64,000 nt of DNA from Erigeron canadensis. Lineage: Eukaryota; Streptophyta; Magnoliopsida; Asterales; Asteraceae. The stretch spans positions 26,846,735 through 26,910,734 of the forward strand of contig NC_057769.1 in the NCBI RefSeq assembly GCF_010389155.1. Direction: 5' to 3'. Positions 29,719 through 40,113 of the stretch are shown here, in pieces. The position numbers and the translations under genes were made by a program. The notes under the pieces were generated by a model, which saw only the letters and a program-made list of their open reading frames with translations, had not been told where the DNA came from and made no database searches. The number at the start of each line of letters is the position of its first letter. The stretch's first letter is position 1.

Positions 29719-30531
29719 TATATATATATATATATAAATAACAGTTGAAATAATGACTTATTAACTAATCAAATCGCTCAATTTTATCAAATTCACTCTC
29801 GCTTATGTCATCATTCAAATAAACTATAAATTAAAATCCTAATAATAATTATCCATATATATTATTATATTAATATTTATAATAAACTTTAGAAAAAGTT
29901 TCATTAATTTACACTTTTTTATTTTCTATCAAAAATTTACACTTTTTAGCCCTCAATACTTAATTTATATTTATTTTTAACCATCAACTTGAGAGGATTT
30001 TTTAAAAATTTTCTAAAAAAAGTTACAAAAAGTATTTATATTTAATTTTTTTAAACTTACAATTGTCACTTAAATCAAGAGTCCTAATTGTTATTAAAGA
30101 AAGTGAAAATAATCATAATTGTTATCTAATTATCATAAGACAGGTGATTGAAAATGAGCATGCATCGATCATGACCACGTACGTATACTTGAATGTCAAA
30201 TACAAGATCACAACTATAGTTATATTTTAATTCTTAATTATATTTTCATAATAATATTACATTATGAGTATAACTGGTTTCAAAAACTTCATAGGGAAAT
30301 TATTGTAGTATGTGCCTTGTGGAATGACTATGTCAAACAATTTCATCAATATGTCTCAGCTAATAATGACAGTGACGAACATGCGATTATTGTACTACAA
30401 CTTGCACATTATAACACTTAGAACCTTACATATTCAAAATTATAAGATTTTATAAATTAAATGTATGAAGATCTCATATTGATAATATCGTAAACCCCGT
30501 GTCTAGTGTTGGACACTGGTCTAAAATCTAG
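29719..30531 (+). mobile_element. Non-autonomous Helitron (plus strand)
   Basis: The 3' end has the stem GTGTC/GACAC around TAGTGTTG (30500-30515), then CTGGTCTAAAAT and CTAG|T ending at 30531. The body matches the minus-strand copies at 34863-36290 and 59271-61154 (shared blocks: TTATCAAATTCACTCTCG, TTCATCAATATGTCTCAGC, ATAATGACAGTGACGAAC). The 5' end is approximate. Confidence 0.75.
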
Positions 30532-30851
30532 TATGATGACTAAAAAGAACTTGCTGAATAAAACTCTAAATTTTATTTTATATATAGAGATTATGATAAT
30601 TTTTAAACTTTTGCGAATATATCTTCTTATCTATTATTACGAGAATATGTATATATTCATTAACAATCATCCTTATTAATCTATATATTTAATTCTTTTA
30701 TAATTAATGATTAATAATTAGATGAAAAATGCTAAAGATACCACTTACAAATAAACTTTTACAAATTGATCACCATGAAATGAGGAATAAAGCTTTATAT
30801 ATAATTGATCCACTTAATTTGTCACATAAGTTTATAAAATTTGCTTATAAT

Positions 30852-31262
30852 TGTAGGTTCAGTCCCCAATTAATACACTCACTCACACACTCACAATTAT
30901 ATGTATATGTCTATGAATTTGTAGTTTAAGATATTTAGAGGCAACTTGTTTTTTTCTTTCATAAAAGAAAATACATGCTTAAATAAGAAAACTACATAAC
31001 TGCTCCTAACATTACTAGATCGTGGCTTTGCAATCTGCCACTTCTTTTGCTCCTAAAATTAAGGCACTACACTACATGTCAAAGACTCATTCAAACTATT
31101 AAACTTAAGACAAATCCTAATTAAAATCTATTAATTAAACCACCATATTCCATGAAAAACTAACTAGAAAACCCACGTCCACCCATGCTAAATTGTGAGC
31201 CGACTTTGACCCGTGCTTGACCCGAAACCATTTAATCCATAAACATCAAGATTAACCCAACA
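30852..31262 (-). repeat. 3' LTR (left) of the small LTR element
   Basis: Near-identical to the LTR at 32367-32771. It differs by a few substitutions and short indels around the CACTCACACACTCAC and TGTATATGTC stretches. Confidence 0.9.
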
Positions 31263-32366
31263 TTCACGCCCTTAATCTTGATGTTGGTCTTCACTTCGTT
31301 CTTTCTTGCTTTTCATACTAAACCCGGAATCGTTTGTCTTGCCAAACTTGCCGCTTTCTCCTTAACTCATACTCATTCTTGCTTGCATATCTAGAATCTC
31401 CTTTTCTTTTATACAACCTGAAAAAGAAACGAAGTATTTCCCCACGTACAACACAAAGTGTTTAGAATCTCATTTTGTTCACTGACTTTGCTCACTACAA
31501 AAACACAAAGTGTTCAGTTTGTTAGACTTTGGAAATCAGCTTATTTTTCCACCATTCTTCAATCAGGTTTATATCAAGACTTTCAACTATCTTCTTTTCA
31601 ACAATTTTAGGAACCAAACAATATGAACTTAGCCATATGATCATTTCATCTCTTCTTTGTCAATCCATCAACAAACTGGTTGTTCAACAAGTCATGATTT
31701 GGCAAGAATCATGTCTCATCTTTCAACCCGGCCATTTGATCACCTAAAACTGAAGCTTTCAAAGTTGGTACCCTGCATTCCTACTCTCCTCGTTTCTCAA
31801 GCATCATCGGTTAGTCTCATTTCCACCCAAACATGCTGTAAAAACAGCCCTGAGGCAGCCACAAAATGACACCAAATCACCCTCGAAACAGCCTCCTTTG
31901 CTCGTTACTCAGCCCAAAGAACCACACCATCTTCACACCCACTCTTGCTCTTCATTTTCAGTTCTTGTGGCTTTAAACGTTTTTTTTTCACATGCCAAGA
32001 ACCTGACTTTTTTCTTCTCCATTCATCATGCCAACAATCAAACGATTCCACCACCAAACCTTACTTTTGGTCTTGCTATTCATACCGTTGCAGCCCGGTA
32101 TCTTGCTCTTGCTTCTTGCTCTATGACGCGTCTTCTTGCTACATGCTTCTTGCTTCTTTCTTGCGGGATCCCTTTCATTCTCTTCTTGCTAACATGCTTT
32201 CTTGCTTCATGGATTCGATACAGAACCCCTTGCTCCTGACCATCACGATTAGACCTACATGCTTGCTGCTGCGCTTCTTTTCTGCCCTGCAGCGACGGGG
32301 CTGGCTCTATCTCTTGCCAACGACTCTCAAACCGGCCCATTTCTCGCCCTTTGCTCTGATACCAAG

Positions 32367-32771
32367 TGTAGGTTCAGTCCCCAATTAATACACTCACACA
32401 CTCACAATTATATATGTCTATATGAATTTGTAGAGAAAGATATTTAGAGGCAACTTGTTTTTTTCTTTCATAAAAGAAAATACATGCTTAAATAAGAAAA
32501 CTACATAACTGCTCCTAACATTACTAGATCGTGGCTTTGCAATCTGCCACTTCTTTTACTCCTAAAATTAAGGCACTACACTACATGTCAAAGACTCATT
32601 CAAACTACTAAACTTAAGACAAATCCTAATTAAAATCTATTAATTAAACAACCATATTCCATGAAAAACTAACTAGAAAACCCACGTCCACCCATGCTAA
32701 ATTGTGAGCCGACTTTGACCCGTGCTTGACCCGAAACCATTTAATCCATAAACATCAAGATTAACCCAACA
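32367..32771 (-). repeat. 5' LTR (right) of the small LTR element
   Basis: The partner of 30852-31262. The primer-binding site adjoins its inner edge at 32353-32364. Confidence 0.9.
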
Positions 32772-32809
32772 ATAATTAGTTTGCATAGATAGCATTCTTT
32801 TTTTTTTGT

Positions 32810-34720
32810 CAAATTAAAGAACAAACTCTATATATAGTTTCTTCGCGTTTGTGATATATATAATGCACTAATATCCATACCAACTGTTTATCACCTCAAT
32901 GCTAAAAGAGAGATATTTTCAGACATAATGAAATCATAAACTTGTAACAGAACAGTCAAAACTAGAATGAGATGAACAATATATGTGAACAAAGATATCG
33001 TTGGAACTGCCGAAAATTCATGCGTCCGCTCCCAGAGGACTGTGAATATAGAGCTGTAGTTTCGTTAGGACCTTCGTTAACAGAGATATCGTTTTCGGCC
33101 TGACTTTCTCAATAGCTTGAAGAACATCATCTCTGGTGACAAAATCACCATCTCTGCGAGCTGCAAGCCGTACAGATTCATTAGCTATCTGTTCAAGATG
33201 TGCCCCGGTTAATCCCGGGGTTCGTGAAGCAACAAGCTTGGCAACAGCTTCTTTGTTTTCATTCATAGGGACGTTTCTCAAGTATAAACCAAATATCTTT
33301 CGCCTACCATCTTCATCTGGTGCACCAACAAATACTTTCCTAGTTAACCGACCTGGCCTTATCAAAGCCGAATCCAGTGACTCGGGCCTATTAGTAGCAG
33401 CTATAACCAGTACCATAGTATTGTCATTTTTCTCAAACCCATCCATCTCACTCAAAAGCTGGTTCAACGTCTGGTCACGCTCGGAGTTCAAACTTTTTCC
33501 ACGTTTCCCACCCATAGCATCAATCTCATCAATGAATACAATGGATGGTGATTTTTTTCTTGCCTGTTGAAAAATATCTCTAATACGAGCGGCTCCTACA
33601 CCAGAAAATACCTCTACCAATTCACTCCCAGATAATGAAAAAAACGGCACTCCAGCTTCCCCTGCCACAGCACGGGCCAGCAATGTTTTCCCTGTTCCTG
33701 GGGGACCAGCAAGCAAAACCCCTTTCGGTACTTTCGCCCCAAGTTTCTTGTACTTGCCATCTCCATTAATGCACTTTACAATCTCAACAAGTTCGGCTTT
33801 TGCAGAATCTACACCCTCCACATTATCAAACGTTACACACTGTTTCGTACTCTCTGGTTTTCTTTTTGTCATTCTCCCAAAGTTAGTCTGGGAATAATAG
33901 AGATAAAATAGAAAACCGTTAATTAGTTGCGAGGCTAATGGACTAATGTCATACGAAATTTTCAACATTTTTCGATAGCAAACTTGACAGTATGAGCCAC
34001 AAGTGACCCCAATATCTTGAAGCATCATAATAAGCCGAGACTTGTCATATGGGACTACTCCAGTAAGAGTATCTGAAAAAGCGACCATCCCTACGGCTAC
34101 GCTTCCAACTAAAACCGCATATAATATCCCCCTTCTACAGGCATAATGCTCCTTATTATAAGTTCTATTCATCTTGTCGTGTTTAGTCTCACGTTGACAC
34201 TTTGCATCTGTTTGATCTGCGGCGTCATCCCAAAACGACAATGCATTCATCATGCTCCCACTAAAACCAGTACCCTTACCAAATCCTTCTTTAACAGGTT
34301 GTCGGGCACACATGGAAAGGACACGACGATCATGATACTGAGGAAACGTCAACGACAAGGATCTAGAGGCTGCAGGTGGGTTATAAAAGAAAGGTTTTTT
34401 ATACGGCCGTATAGACTGTTTTGACTCAATGATTCTCGACCCATATTGCATACAAAGGCTAGCCGTTGCGATTGCTCCTGCAACGACTGCCCCCTCGTTT
34501 ATCCTTGGCTGCACCCAACCCTGTGTCTCGCTACAAGTAATCATTGTCTTGAACAAAGCTAGCACGGGGAAATCTGCTGCGGGTCAAGGAGGGTTTATAT
34601 CACAAACGCAAGTTTAGATTGACGAAACTATAAAATATACGAGTATATGATATGACCAGAGAATATATAGTTAGCTATCGATCGAATTATATATAAATAG
34701 AGTTTGTTCTTTATTTGGTA
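32810..34720. repeat. Inverted flanks bracketing FtsH-like copy 2
   Basis: The left flank (32810-32860) reads AAAGAACAAACTCTATATAT, then GTTTCTTCGCGTTTGTGATA. The right flank (34600-34720), inverted, reads AAAGAACAAACTCTATTTAT, then, after about 75 extra bases, AGTTTCGTCAATC and GCGTTTGTGATATA. So the gene copy sits between short inverted repeats, the left one internally deleted. No target duplication was recognised. Confidence 0.55.
33018..34565 (-). CDS. FtsH-like AAA+ ATPase without protease domain, copy 2 (515 aa, intronless)
   Basis: A single open frame. There are hydrophobic segments at about residues 146-163 and 208-224, then an AAA+ domain with Walker A GPPGTGKT (287-294), a pore-loop region [14 protein letters not shown] (314-327), Walker B FIDEID (344-349) and the second region of homology [17 protein letters not shown] (390-406). 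This is closest to plastid FtsH/FtsHi proteins. The family normally continues into an M41 metalloprotease domain with HEXXH; here the frame ends soon after the AAA lid. The last 28 or so residues come from a one-base loss relative to copy 1 (after QAIEK), so the tail is probably not ancestral. An internal Met at residue 8 matches the start of copy 1. Intronless structure and a second broken copy suggest a retrocopy or transposon-carried copy. Expression is unknown. Confidence 0.8.
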   Translation of the reverse strand: MLALFKTMITCSETQGWVQPRINEGAVVAGAIATASLCMQYGSRIIESKQSIRPYKKPFFYNPPAASRSLSLTFPQYHDRRVLSMCARQPVKEGFGKGTGFSGSMMNALSFWDDAADQTDAKCQRETKHDKMNRTYNKEHYACRRGILYAVLVGSVAVGMVAFSDTLTGVVPYDKSRLIMMLQDIGVTCGSYCQVCYRKMLKISYDISPLASQLINGFLFYLYYSQTNFGRMTKRKPESTKQCVTFDNVEGVDSAKAELVEIVKCINGDGKYKKLGAKVPKGVLLAGPPGTGKTLLARAVAGEAGVPFFSLSGSELVEVFSGVGAARIRDIFQQARKKSPSIVFIDEIDAMGGKRGKSLNSERDQTLNQLLSEMDGFEKNDNTMVLVIAATNRPESLDSALIRPGRLTRKVFVGAPDEDGRRKIFGLYLRNVPMNENKEAVAKLVASRTPGLTGAHLEQIANESVRLAARRDGDFVTRDDVLQAIEKVRPKTISLLTKVLTKLQLYIHSPLGADA

Positions 34721-34862
34721 AGTTTGTTCTGTATACGAATTCCTAATTAGTTTTCTAGTCTACTTCTAATTCTAATAATAACTAGATAGATTGTGACTTT
34801 ATGTTATAGTTCTAATTCTAATTCTAACAAATCACGGTTTGATTTAGTACTATTAGTATTAA

Positions 34863-35748
34863 CGAGTTTTTAGACCCGTATCCAACACTAGACACTAGAT
34901 TTACGATATTATTAATATTAGATTTTCATATATTTAAGTCATAAAAGCTTATAATTTTAAAAATATACGGTTTCAAGTGTTATACTTTGCAAGTTGTAGT
35001 ACGATAATCATAGGTTCGTCACTTTCATTATTAGCTGAGACATATTGATGAAATTGTTCGCCGTAGTCATTTCATAAGGCATATGATATAATAATTTCTC
35101 TGTCATAGAATTTTTTGAAACCAGTTTTACTCATAATGTGATATCATTATGAAAGATAATTAAAAATTAAAATATAAACATACTTGTGATCATGTAGTTG
35201 ACATTGAAGTATATGTATTTGATCATGATGTGGATCTATAACACGAATAGGTTTATTCTCAATTATCTGTTCTACGATAAATTGATAATTAGATAACAAT
35301 TATGATTGTTTTCATATTCTTTGATAACAATTAGGACTTTTGATTTGAATGATAATTGTAACTTTAAACATTAATACATAAAGCTAATATATATAAAAAA
35401 AGATAAAATTATGTACCTTTTTTTATTGAGAGATTATGTTAAAAAAAATTAATTAATTAAATTATTATAAATTTTAAAAAATTCTCTCAAGTTCATGGCT
35501 AAAAGTAAATATAAATTAAATATTCAGGGCTAAAAAGTATAATTAGTGATGGAAAACAAAAAAATGTAAATTAATGAGACTTTTTCTGCAAATTAATATA
35601 ATCTTAATATAATAATATATTTGGTTAATGATTATTATGATTTCCAATTTATAGCTTATCTACATGATGACATAAACGAGAGTCAATTTGATAAAATCGA
35701 ACGATTTGATTGGTTAATAAGTTATTACTTCAACCGTCTTATAGTAAA
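34863..35748 (-). mobile_element. Helitron, first of a head-to-tail pair
   Basis: The 3' end on the minus strand has the AGTGTCTAGTGTTGGATAC hairpin region, then GGGTCTAAAAACTCG at 34863; the usual CTAG is CTCG here. The 5' end abuts the 3' end of the next copy at 35751. The body matches 29719-30531 and 59271-61154. Confidence 0.68.
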
Positions 35749-35750
35749 TA

Positions 35751-36290
35751 CTAGATTTTAGACCCGTGTTCAACACTGGACACGGGATTTACGATATTAT
35801 CAATATTAGATTTTCATACATTTAAGTCATAAAAACTTATAATTTTAAAGAAACACAGTTTTAAGTGTTATATTTTGCAAGTTGTAGTACAATAATCATA
35901 GGTTCGTCACTGTCATTATTAGCTTAGACATATTGATGGCGCATGATCACAAATAATTTTTTTCATATGCTAAATTTTTTTTATTTAATTAAATGATTGT
36001 AAATTTTAAAAAATTCTTTCAAGTTGATGGCAAAAAATAAATATAAATTAAATATTTAGGGCTAAAAAGTGTAAATTATTGATGGAAAACAAAAAAATGT
36101 AAATTAATGAGACTTTTTCTACAAATAAATATAAATATAAATATAATAATATATTTGGATAATGATTATTAGGATTTTTAGTTTATAGTTTATCTAAATG
36201 ATGACATCATCAAAAGTCAATTTGATGAAATCGAACGATGTGATTGGTTAATTAGTCATTAGTTCAAATGTCTTATAGTATATATTAAGA
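35751..36290 (-). mobile_element. Helitron, second of a head-to-tail pair
   Basis: CTAG at 35751-35754 is the minus-strand 3' end, next to the hairpin CCGTGTCCAGTGTTGAACACGG. The 5' end is TCTTAATATATACTATAAG on the minus strand, starting at 36290, followed outward by a short GAATTA repeat. The copy is internally deleted compared with its neighbour. Confidence 0.7.
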
Positions 36291-36299
36291 TTAAGATTA

Positions 36300-37559
36300 G
36301 AATTAGAATTAGAATTAAAGTTAGATTTGATAGATTAGATGCCGAAAAAAACCTTAATTTCAAAATATATTTTTAATTGGAATTATTAGATCAAAACGAT
36401 AATATCATGTAATTTTTAAAAAAATTTAAATTTAAATTTGAACTTAATAAATTTAAATATGATTCATTAATTATGAAAAATAATTCATATGTTTTATATT
36501 TATAGAAATGCCTTAAACATACAAGTCAACATGTATAAAGACTTTTTGGTAATGAGCCTTAATTGTAGACTTCTTCCTCATAAACCAACCCAACAAATTT
36601 TACTTATAAAGTTAAATCTTTAAATTAAAATCAAAGGTTAAAATTTAAATGTGAGTTTTGAATTTTAACCATTGATTAATTTTAATTCAAAAAGTCAAGA
36701 TCTATTCAACCACCCTTAGTCTTCAGAGACGCCTTCGGGTTTCAACTGCTAACATATTGTGTGTTTTGATGTCATTGTTATGTTCAAACCATGTACTAAC
36801 CAATTAACACATTGTTTTAATAAAAAAACTTTACTAGTAAAGTTGTTTTAAACTCAAAATTATCCACATCCGGAAAGATTGTTTAGCCGCCTTTAAATGT
36901 TGGTGCTTGGTTTAAATAGGGTAATGGAAATGAAAAACATAATAGAAATACTAAGTAATGCAATCAAAGTATTACATTATATTGATGTTACTTGATTAGT
37001 AATATTATATATTAAGTTGTATGTATTTATAAGTTATATACAATGTGTATTTTTTTTATATAATACAATATAAAAAATAATATAATATTAGTAAATTTTT
37101 ATGTATATATATACATATACATATTTTATATATAAGAATAAGTAAGAAAATTAATATTTATATACATAAAAATAATAATAATTTGATATATACTTTTTGG
37201 AAAACAAAATAATAATAAGAAAAATAATAGTTACGTGATGAGTGCAACGATCTAGACATTCTTTTACTTTTTTAACTTAATAGATATATTAATTTAATAT
37301 AAATAATAATGTCAAAAATTGATTAATAAGATTAACAATAACAATTATGTTATGTGAATAACGTACAGGAAGTTGTTGTTGATATGTAAGAGGTGAGTGG
37401 CGAGAAAAATTAGACGTTGGTTAGTGGAGAGAAATTAAAAACTGGGTAATGAATGTTGATTACTCCTAAATTACTCTATAATGGCTTATTACCAACTTTT
37501 GGTATTGATTAACCTTTTTTTTCAACCAAGCATAGTCTTTTATTATCATTATTATTCCT
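36300..37559. other. AT-rich intergenic DNA
   Basis: No gene or bounded element is seen. It includes a short AGAATT repeat (36298-36325) and several TA-rich stretches around 37010-37200. Confidence 0.5.
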
Positions 37560-37767
37560 CACCTCCAAATACATCTAACCAATATAATTAACCTTTTCTA
37601 ATCGGTCTCTTATAAGTTTTAGTGTCAAATTTCAAAGGTTATATTATGAGTATTATTTTTAATCACCTCCAAATACATCTAACCAATATTATTAACCTTT
37701 TCTAATCGGTCTCTTATAAGTTTTAATGTCAAATTTTAAAGGTTATATTACGAGTATTATTTTTAAT
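37560..37767. repeat. Two tandem copies of a 104-bp unit
   Basis: CACCTCCAAATACATCTAAC begins at 37560 and again at 37664. The copies differ at only a few positions (for example AATATAATT versus AATATTATT), indicating a recent duplication. Non-coding. Confidence 0.85.
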
Positions 37768-38138
37768 CAGTTACTTCTAATCAACTAAACCACCTTTTCA
37801 ATGTCAAATCCCGACTTTTGTTAATTAAATTAATTTAGCTTTTTTTCCGTCAGTCCTTTTGTTGACATCTTTCAAAATTCAGATCACTCTTTTTATTGAG
37901 TAAACAAACCTATATGTTTAATGTTCGAATCCTAACTGTCTCCAAAGGTTTTCGAATCCTAACTGTCTCCAAAGGTTAAAGCATGTATAAAGTGTATAAG
38001 GTATTTGAGGAGTACATATGTCATATGTGGCCGGTTACACAGATGGAGAGTTGGATTTAACATGTGGCAACAAATACCATTAATGAGTGACACGTACGAT
38101 ATTTCTAATTGCAAATGTCGCCAGTACAAAGTATACTA

Positions 38139-38392
38139 CAGTCAAACCTCTACGAAGTAATACTCTATAAATTAAAACCTCGATAAAATTAATAATTTGT
38201 TCAAACCCAACTTAAGAGATTAGTGAAAATCAACCCTCGATAAATTAATAACTCGTTAAATTAATAAAATAATAGTGGAAATCAACCCTCGATAAATTAA
38301 TAACTCGTTAAATTAATAAAATATCTCAGTCCCAAACACTATTAATAACATATCTCAGTCCCTAACACTATTAATTTATAAAAGTTTCACTC
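38139..38392. mobile_element. Emigrant-like MITE (pogo/Tc1-mariner group)
   Basis: The left tip CAGTCAAACCTCTACGAAGTA resembles the Emigrant terminal repeat; the right side ATTAATTTATAAAAGTTTCACT is its degraded inverse. TA flanks both ends (38137-38138 and 38393-38394). The inside has two copies of a 46-bp-scale block with CCTCGATAAATTAATAACTC. No ORF. Confidence 0.68.
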
Positions 38393-39100
38393 TATTTGGG
38401 AGAATATATGGACAATATATTAAAAAGACAATATATTAAAAAGCCTTCAACGTGAACTTTCGGCGTTTAAGAGAATTCAATTAAACTGATCATTGAAAGC
38501 AATAATATTGAATTTTATTATTCAGATACTTAACCCCAATTAGGGAACCAGAAGTGATTTTCCAAAAACGATATCGGATAGTACACGCACATGAGTTGCG
38601 ACTTTTCACTTATCAAGAGACCAAGTAATGGTAGGTGAAAGCAGAAATTCATATATAGAGACCGTTCACGAAATACTAATACGAGTAATAAAATTTAAAA
38701 TATATGAGAGTTACTCCGTATAATATTTTATGGTAATTAATAACTAATTAGAAATGTTTAGATGAGCTTTTTACTTCTGCATGATCGTATATATCTTTAA
38801 TTTCCTCACTCTTGTTCTATGGCTCTAAAACGCGCACACACGAAAGATACATCCAATTCTCAACATTTTTTTTAAAAAAAAAGTACGTACTTGAATTAAC
38901 ATATTCATTTGATATGTTCATAAAGATAAAAGCCACCATTAATTACACATGAGCTAGCTATATATAGATATACAACCACACTACATGTGCTAACTATCTA
39001 GCTAGCTTCTTATTCTCATTTCGGTCCATCTCAAAAAGTCGTTTCTAAACCTAAAAAAACGACTAGAGATGAGACTTCCTTTTATTATTATTACTCGTTC
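38393..39100. other. Intergenic DNA downstream of the albumin gene
   Basis: AT-rich, with no supported gene. The stretch close to 39122 should contain the 3' UTR of the minus-strand albumin gene. Confidence 0.5.
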
Positions 39101-39122
39101 GATCTGCGATGTTTGATCTACA

Positions 39123-39989
39123 TTAAAACATCGCAGATGGAATCATACATTGTTGTGCTTGCAAGTCACACTGATTCTTCAAAACCTCAACCACCTGCTC
39201 CACTTGTTGCCTCATCTGTCCACCTTGACGGCTCTGTTGTTGCTGACGTCCTTGCTGACGTTGTCCCATAGCTTGTTCATAAACCTTCTGCAACGCGTCA
39301 CAATGACACTCCTCTTGAACATTTTCAAGCTCGTTACAACACTGTTGTTGTAGCTTCTGAATCTGTTGTTGAGACTGTTGTTGTTTGTGTTTGTTCACAC
39401 TCATCATAATCCTAGGAAAACCGGTTTGAACCGCTTGCTCAACGAACTTTTCACACTGGTTGAACCGTTGTGGCATCATTTGCCTGCATTGTTCAGAACC
39501 GGTACGGAAAGGGGGAAAACTCGGGTTTTCGTCCTCTTCAGTAATTATAGTAGTAGTGGTTATTTTTCCAATTTGACATTCTTGTCTTGAAATTTGAAGG
39601 TTACATTGGTCAATAACTTTCTCAGCCTTTTGTCTCAAACGTTCAACCATTTGACCACCGAAGCTTCCACGTTGTTGGTGTCCTTGCTGACTCATCATTG
39701 AGTCTCTCATGACTTTCTTGACAGCCTGGCACTGGCATTGCTGGTCAACGTTTTCGAGTTCTTGGCAGCACATTTGTCTCATCTCTTGGTCTTGGCCTTG
39801 TTTGGATTGGAAGTAATTTTCACACTGGTTGAACCTTTGGTCCTCTACTTGTTGCCTACACTGACTCTGTCGTGAAACTGTGTTTTCATCGTCGTCGATG
39901 GTGGTGGTGGTGGTGACGATGGTTTTGTGGGCAGAAGCAAAGGCCAAAAGGGCGGTGAAGGCAAGTGCCAAAAAGATTAGCTTTGCCAT
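39123..39989 (-). CDS. Tandem (double) 2S albumin seed-storage precursor, 288 aa
   Basis: A single exon. A signal peptide (residues 1-20, cleavage after AFASA) leads to the secretory route and protein storage vacuoles. Two albumin units follow, each with the eight-cysteine 2S pattern C-C-CC-CxC-C-C: C44, C56, C74-75, C85, C87, C129, C138, and C168, C179, C217-218, C228, C230, C274, C281. Both units are Gln/Arg-rich with Met clusters, as in seed albumins. Each unit is preceded by a similar propeptide (KTIVTTTTTIDDDEN at 22-36; KITTTTIITEEDEN at 142-155) ending in Asn, the residue after which vacuolar asparaginyl endopeptidase cuts. Two-albumin precursors are known in sunflower. No small cyclic-peptide segment of the PawS type is visible. 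The gene supplies nitrogen and sulphur reserves for germination (family knowledge). Confidence 0.95.
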   Translation of the reverse strand: MAKLIFLALAFTALLAFASAHKTIVTTTTTIDDDENTVSRQSQCRQQVEDQRFNQCENYFQSKQGQDQEMRQMCCQELENVDQQCQCQAVKKVMRDSMMSQQGHQQRGSFGGQMVERLRQKAEKVIDQCNLQISRQECQIGKITTTTIITEEDENPSFPPFRTGSEQCRQMMPQRFNQCEKFVEQAVQTGFPRIMMSVNKHKQQQSQQQIQKLQQQCCNELENVQEECHCDALQKVYEQAMGQRQQGRQQQQSRQGGQMRQQVEQVVEVLKNQCDLQAQQCMIPSAMF

Positions 39990-40065
39990 GTTAGATATAG
40001 GTGTGTGTATGTATATGTTGGATGATGGTTTTGTGACTTAGAATGTGGTGGTGTGATGGTGGGAA

Positions 40066-40112
40066 TTTATAGCGGGAGTGTTTTGGTGAGTATTCATCGG
40101 GTTGAACACGTG
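40066..40112 (-). promoter_or_regulatory. Albumin promoter: TATA box and G-box
   Basis: On the minus strand, CTATAAATTCCC places a TATA box at 40066-40071, about 77 bp upstream of the ATG at 39989. A G-box/ABRE-type ACACGTGT-like core, CACGTG, is at 40107-40112, about 40 bp further upstream. Such elements are common in seed-protein promoters. Confidence 0.65.
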
Positions 40113-40113
40113 G

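Larger units (their letters stand above)
30852..32771 (-). mobile_element. Small non-coding LTR retrotransposon (TRIM/LARD type), intact ends
   Basis: Direct LTRs at 30852-31262 (411 bp) and 32367-32771 (405 bp) are nearly identical. A target duplication ATAAT lies at 30847-30851 and 32772-32776. On the minus strand each LTR starts TGTTGGGTTAATC and ends CCTACA. The primer-binding site TGGTATCAGAGC (complementary to initiator tRNA-Met) sits at 32353-32364 beside the right LTR, which fixes the orientation as minus. The 1.1 kb interior is rich in CTTGCTTCTT runs and has no gag or pol domain; the frames at 31898-32388 show no family feature. It must rely on proteins from another element. Confidence 0.93.

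Noticed and set aside
31898..32388. Overlapping plus frames of 113 and 147 codons
   Set aside because: They lie in the interior and LTR of the small LTR element, have repeat-like composition (CTTGCTTC) and are antisense to the element's orientation.
38139..38392. CRISPR-like short repeats in the TTAATAACTC block
   Set aside because: Only two copies, adjacent, inside a MITE, in a plant nuclear sequence.
39150..39353. Leu-rich plus-strand frames over the albumin gene
   Set aside because: They are antisense shadows of the Gln-rich albumin coding strand.
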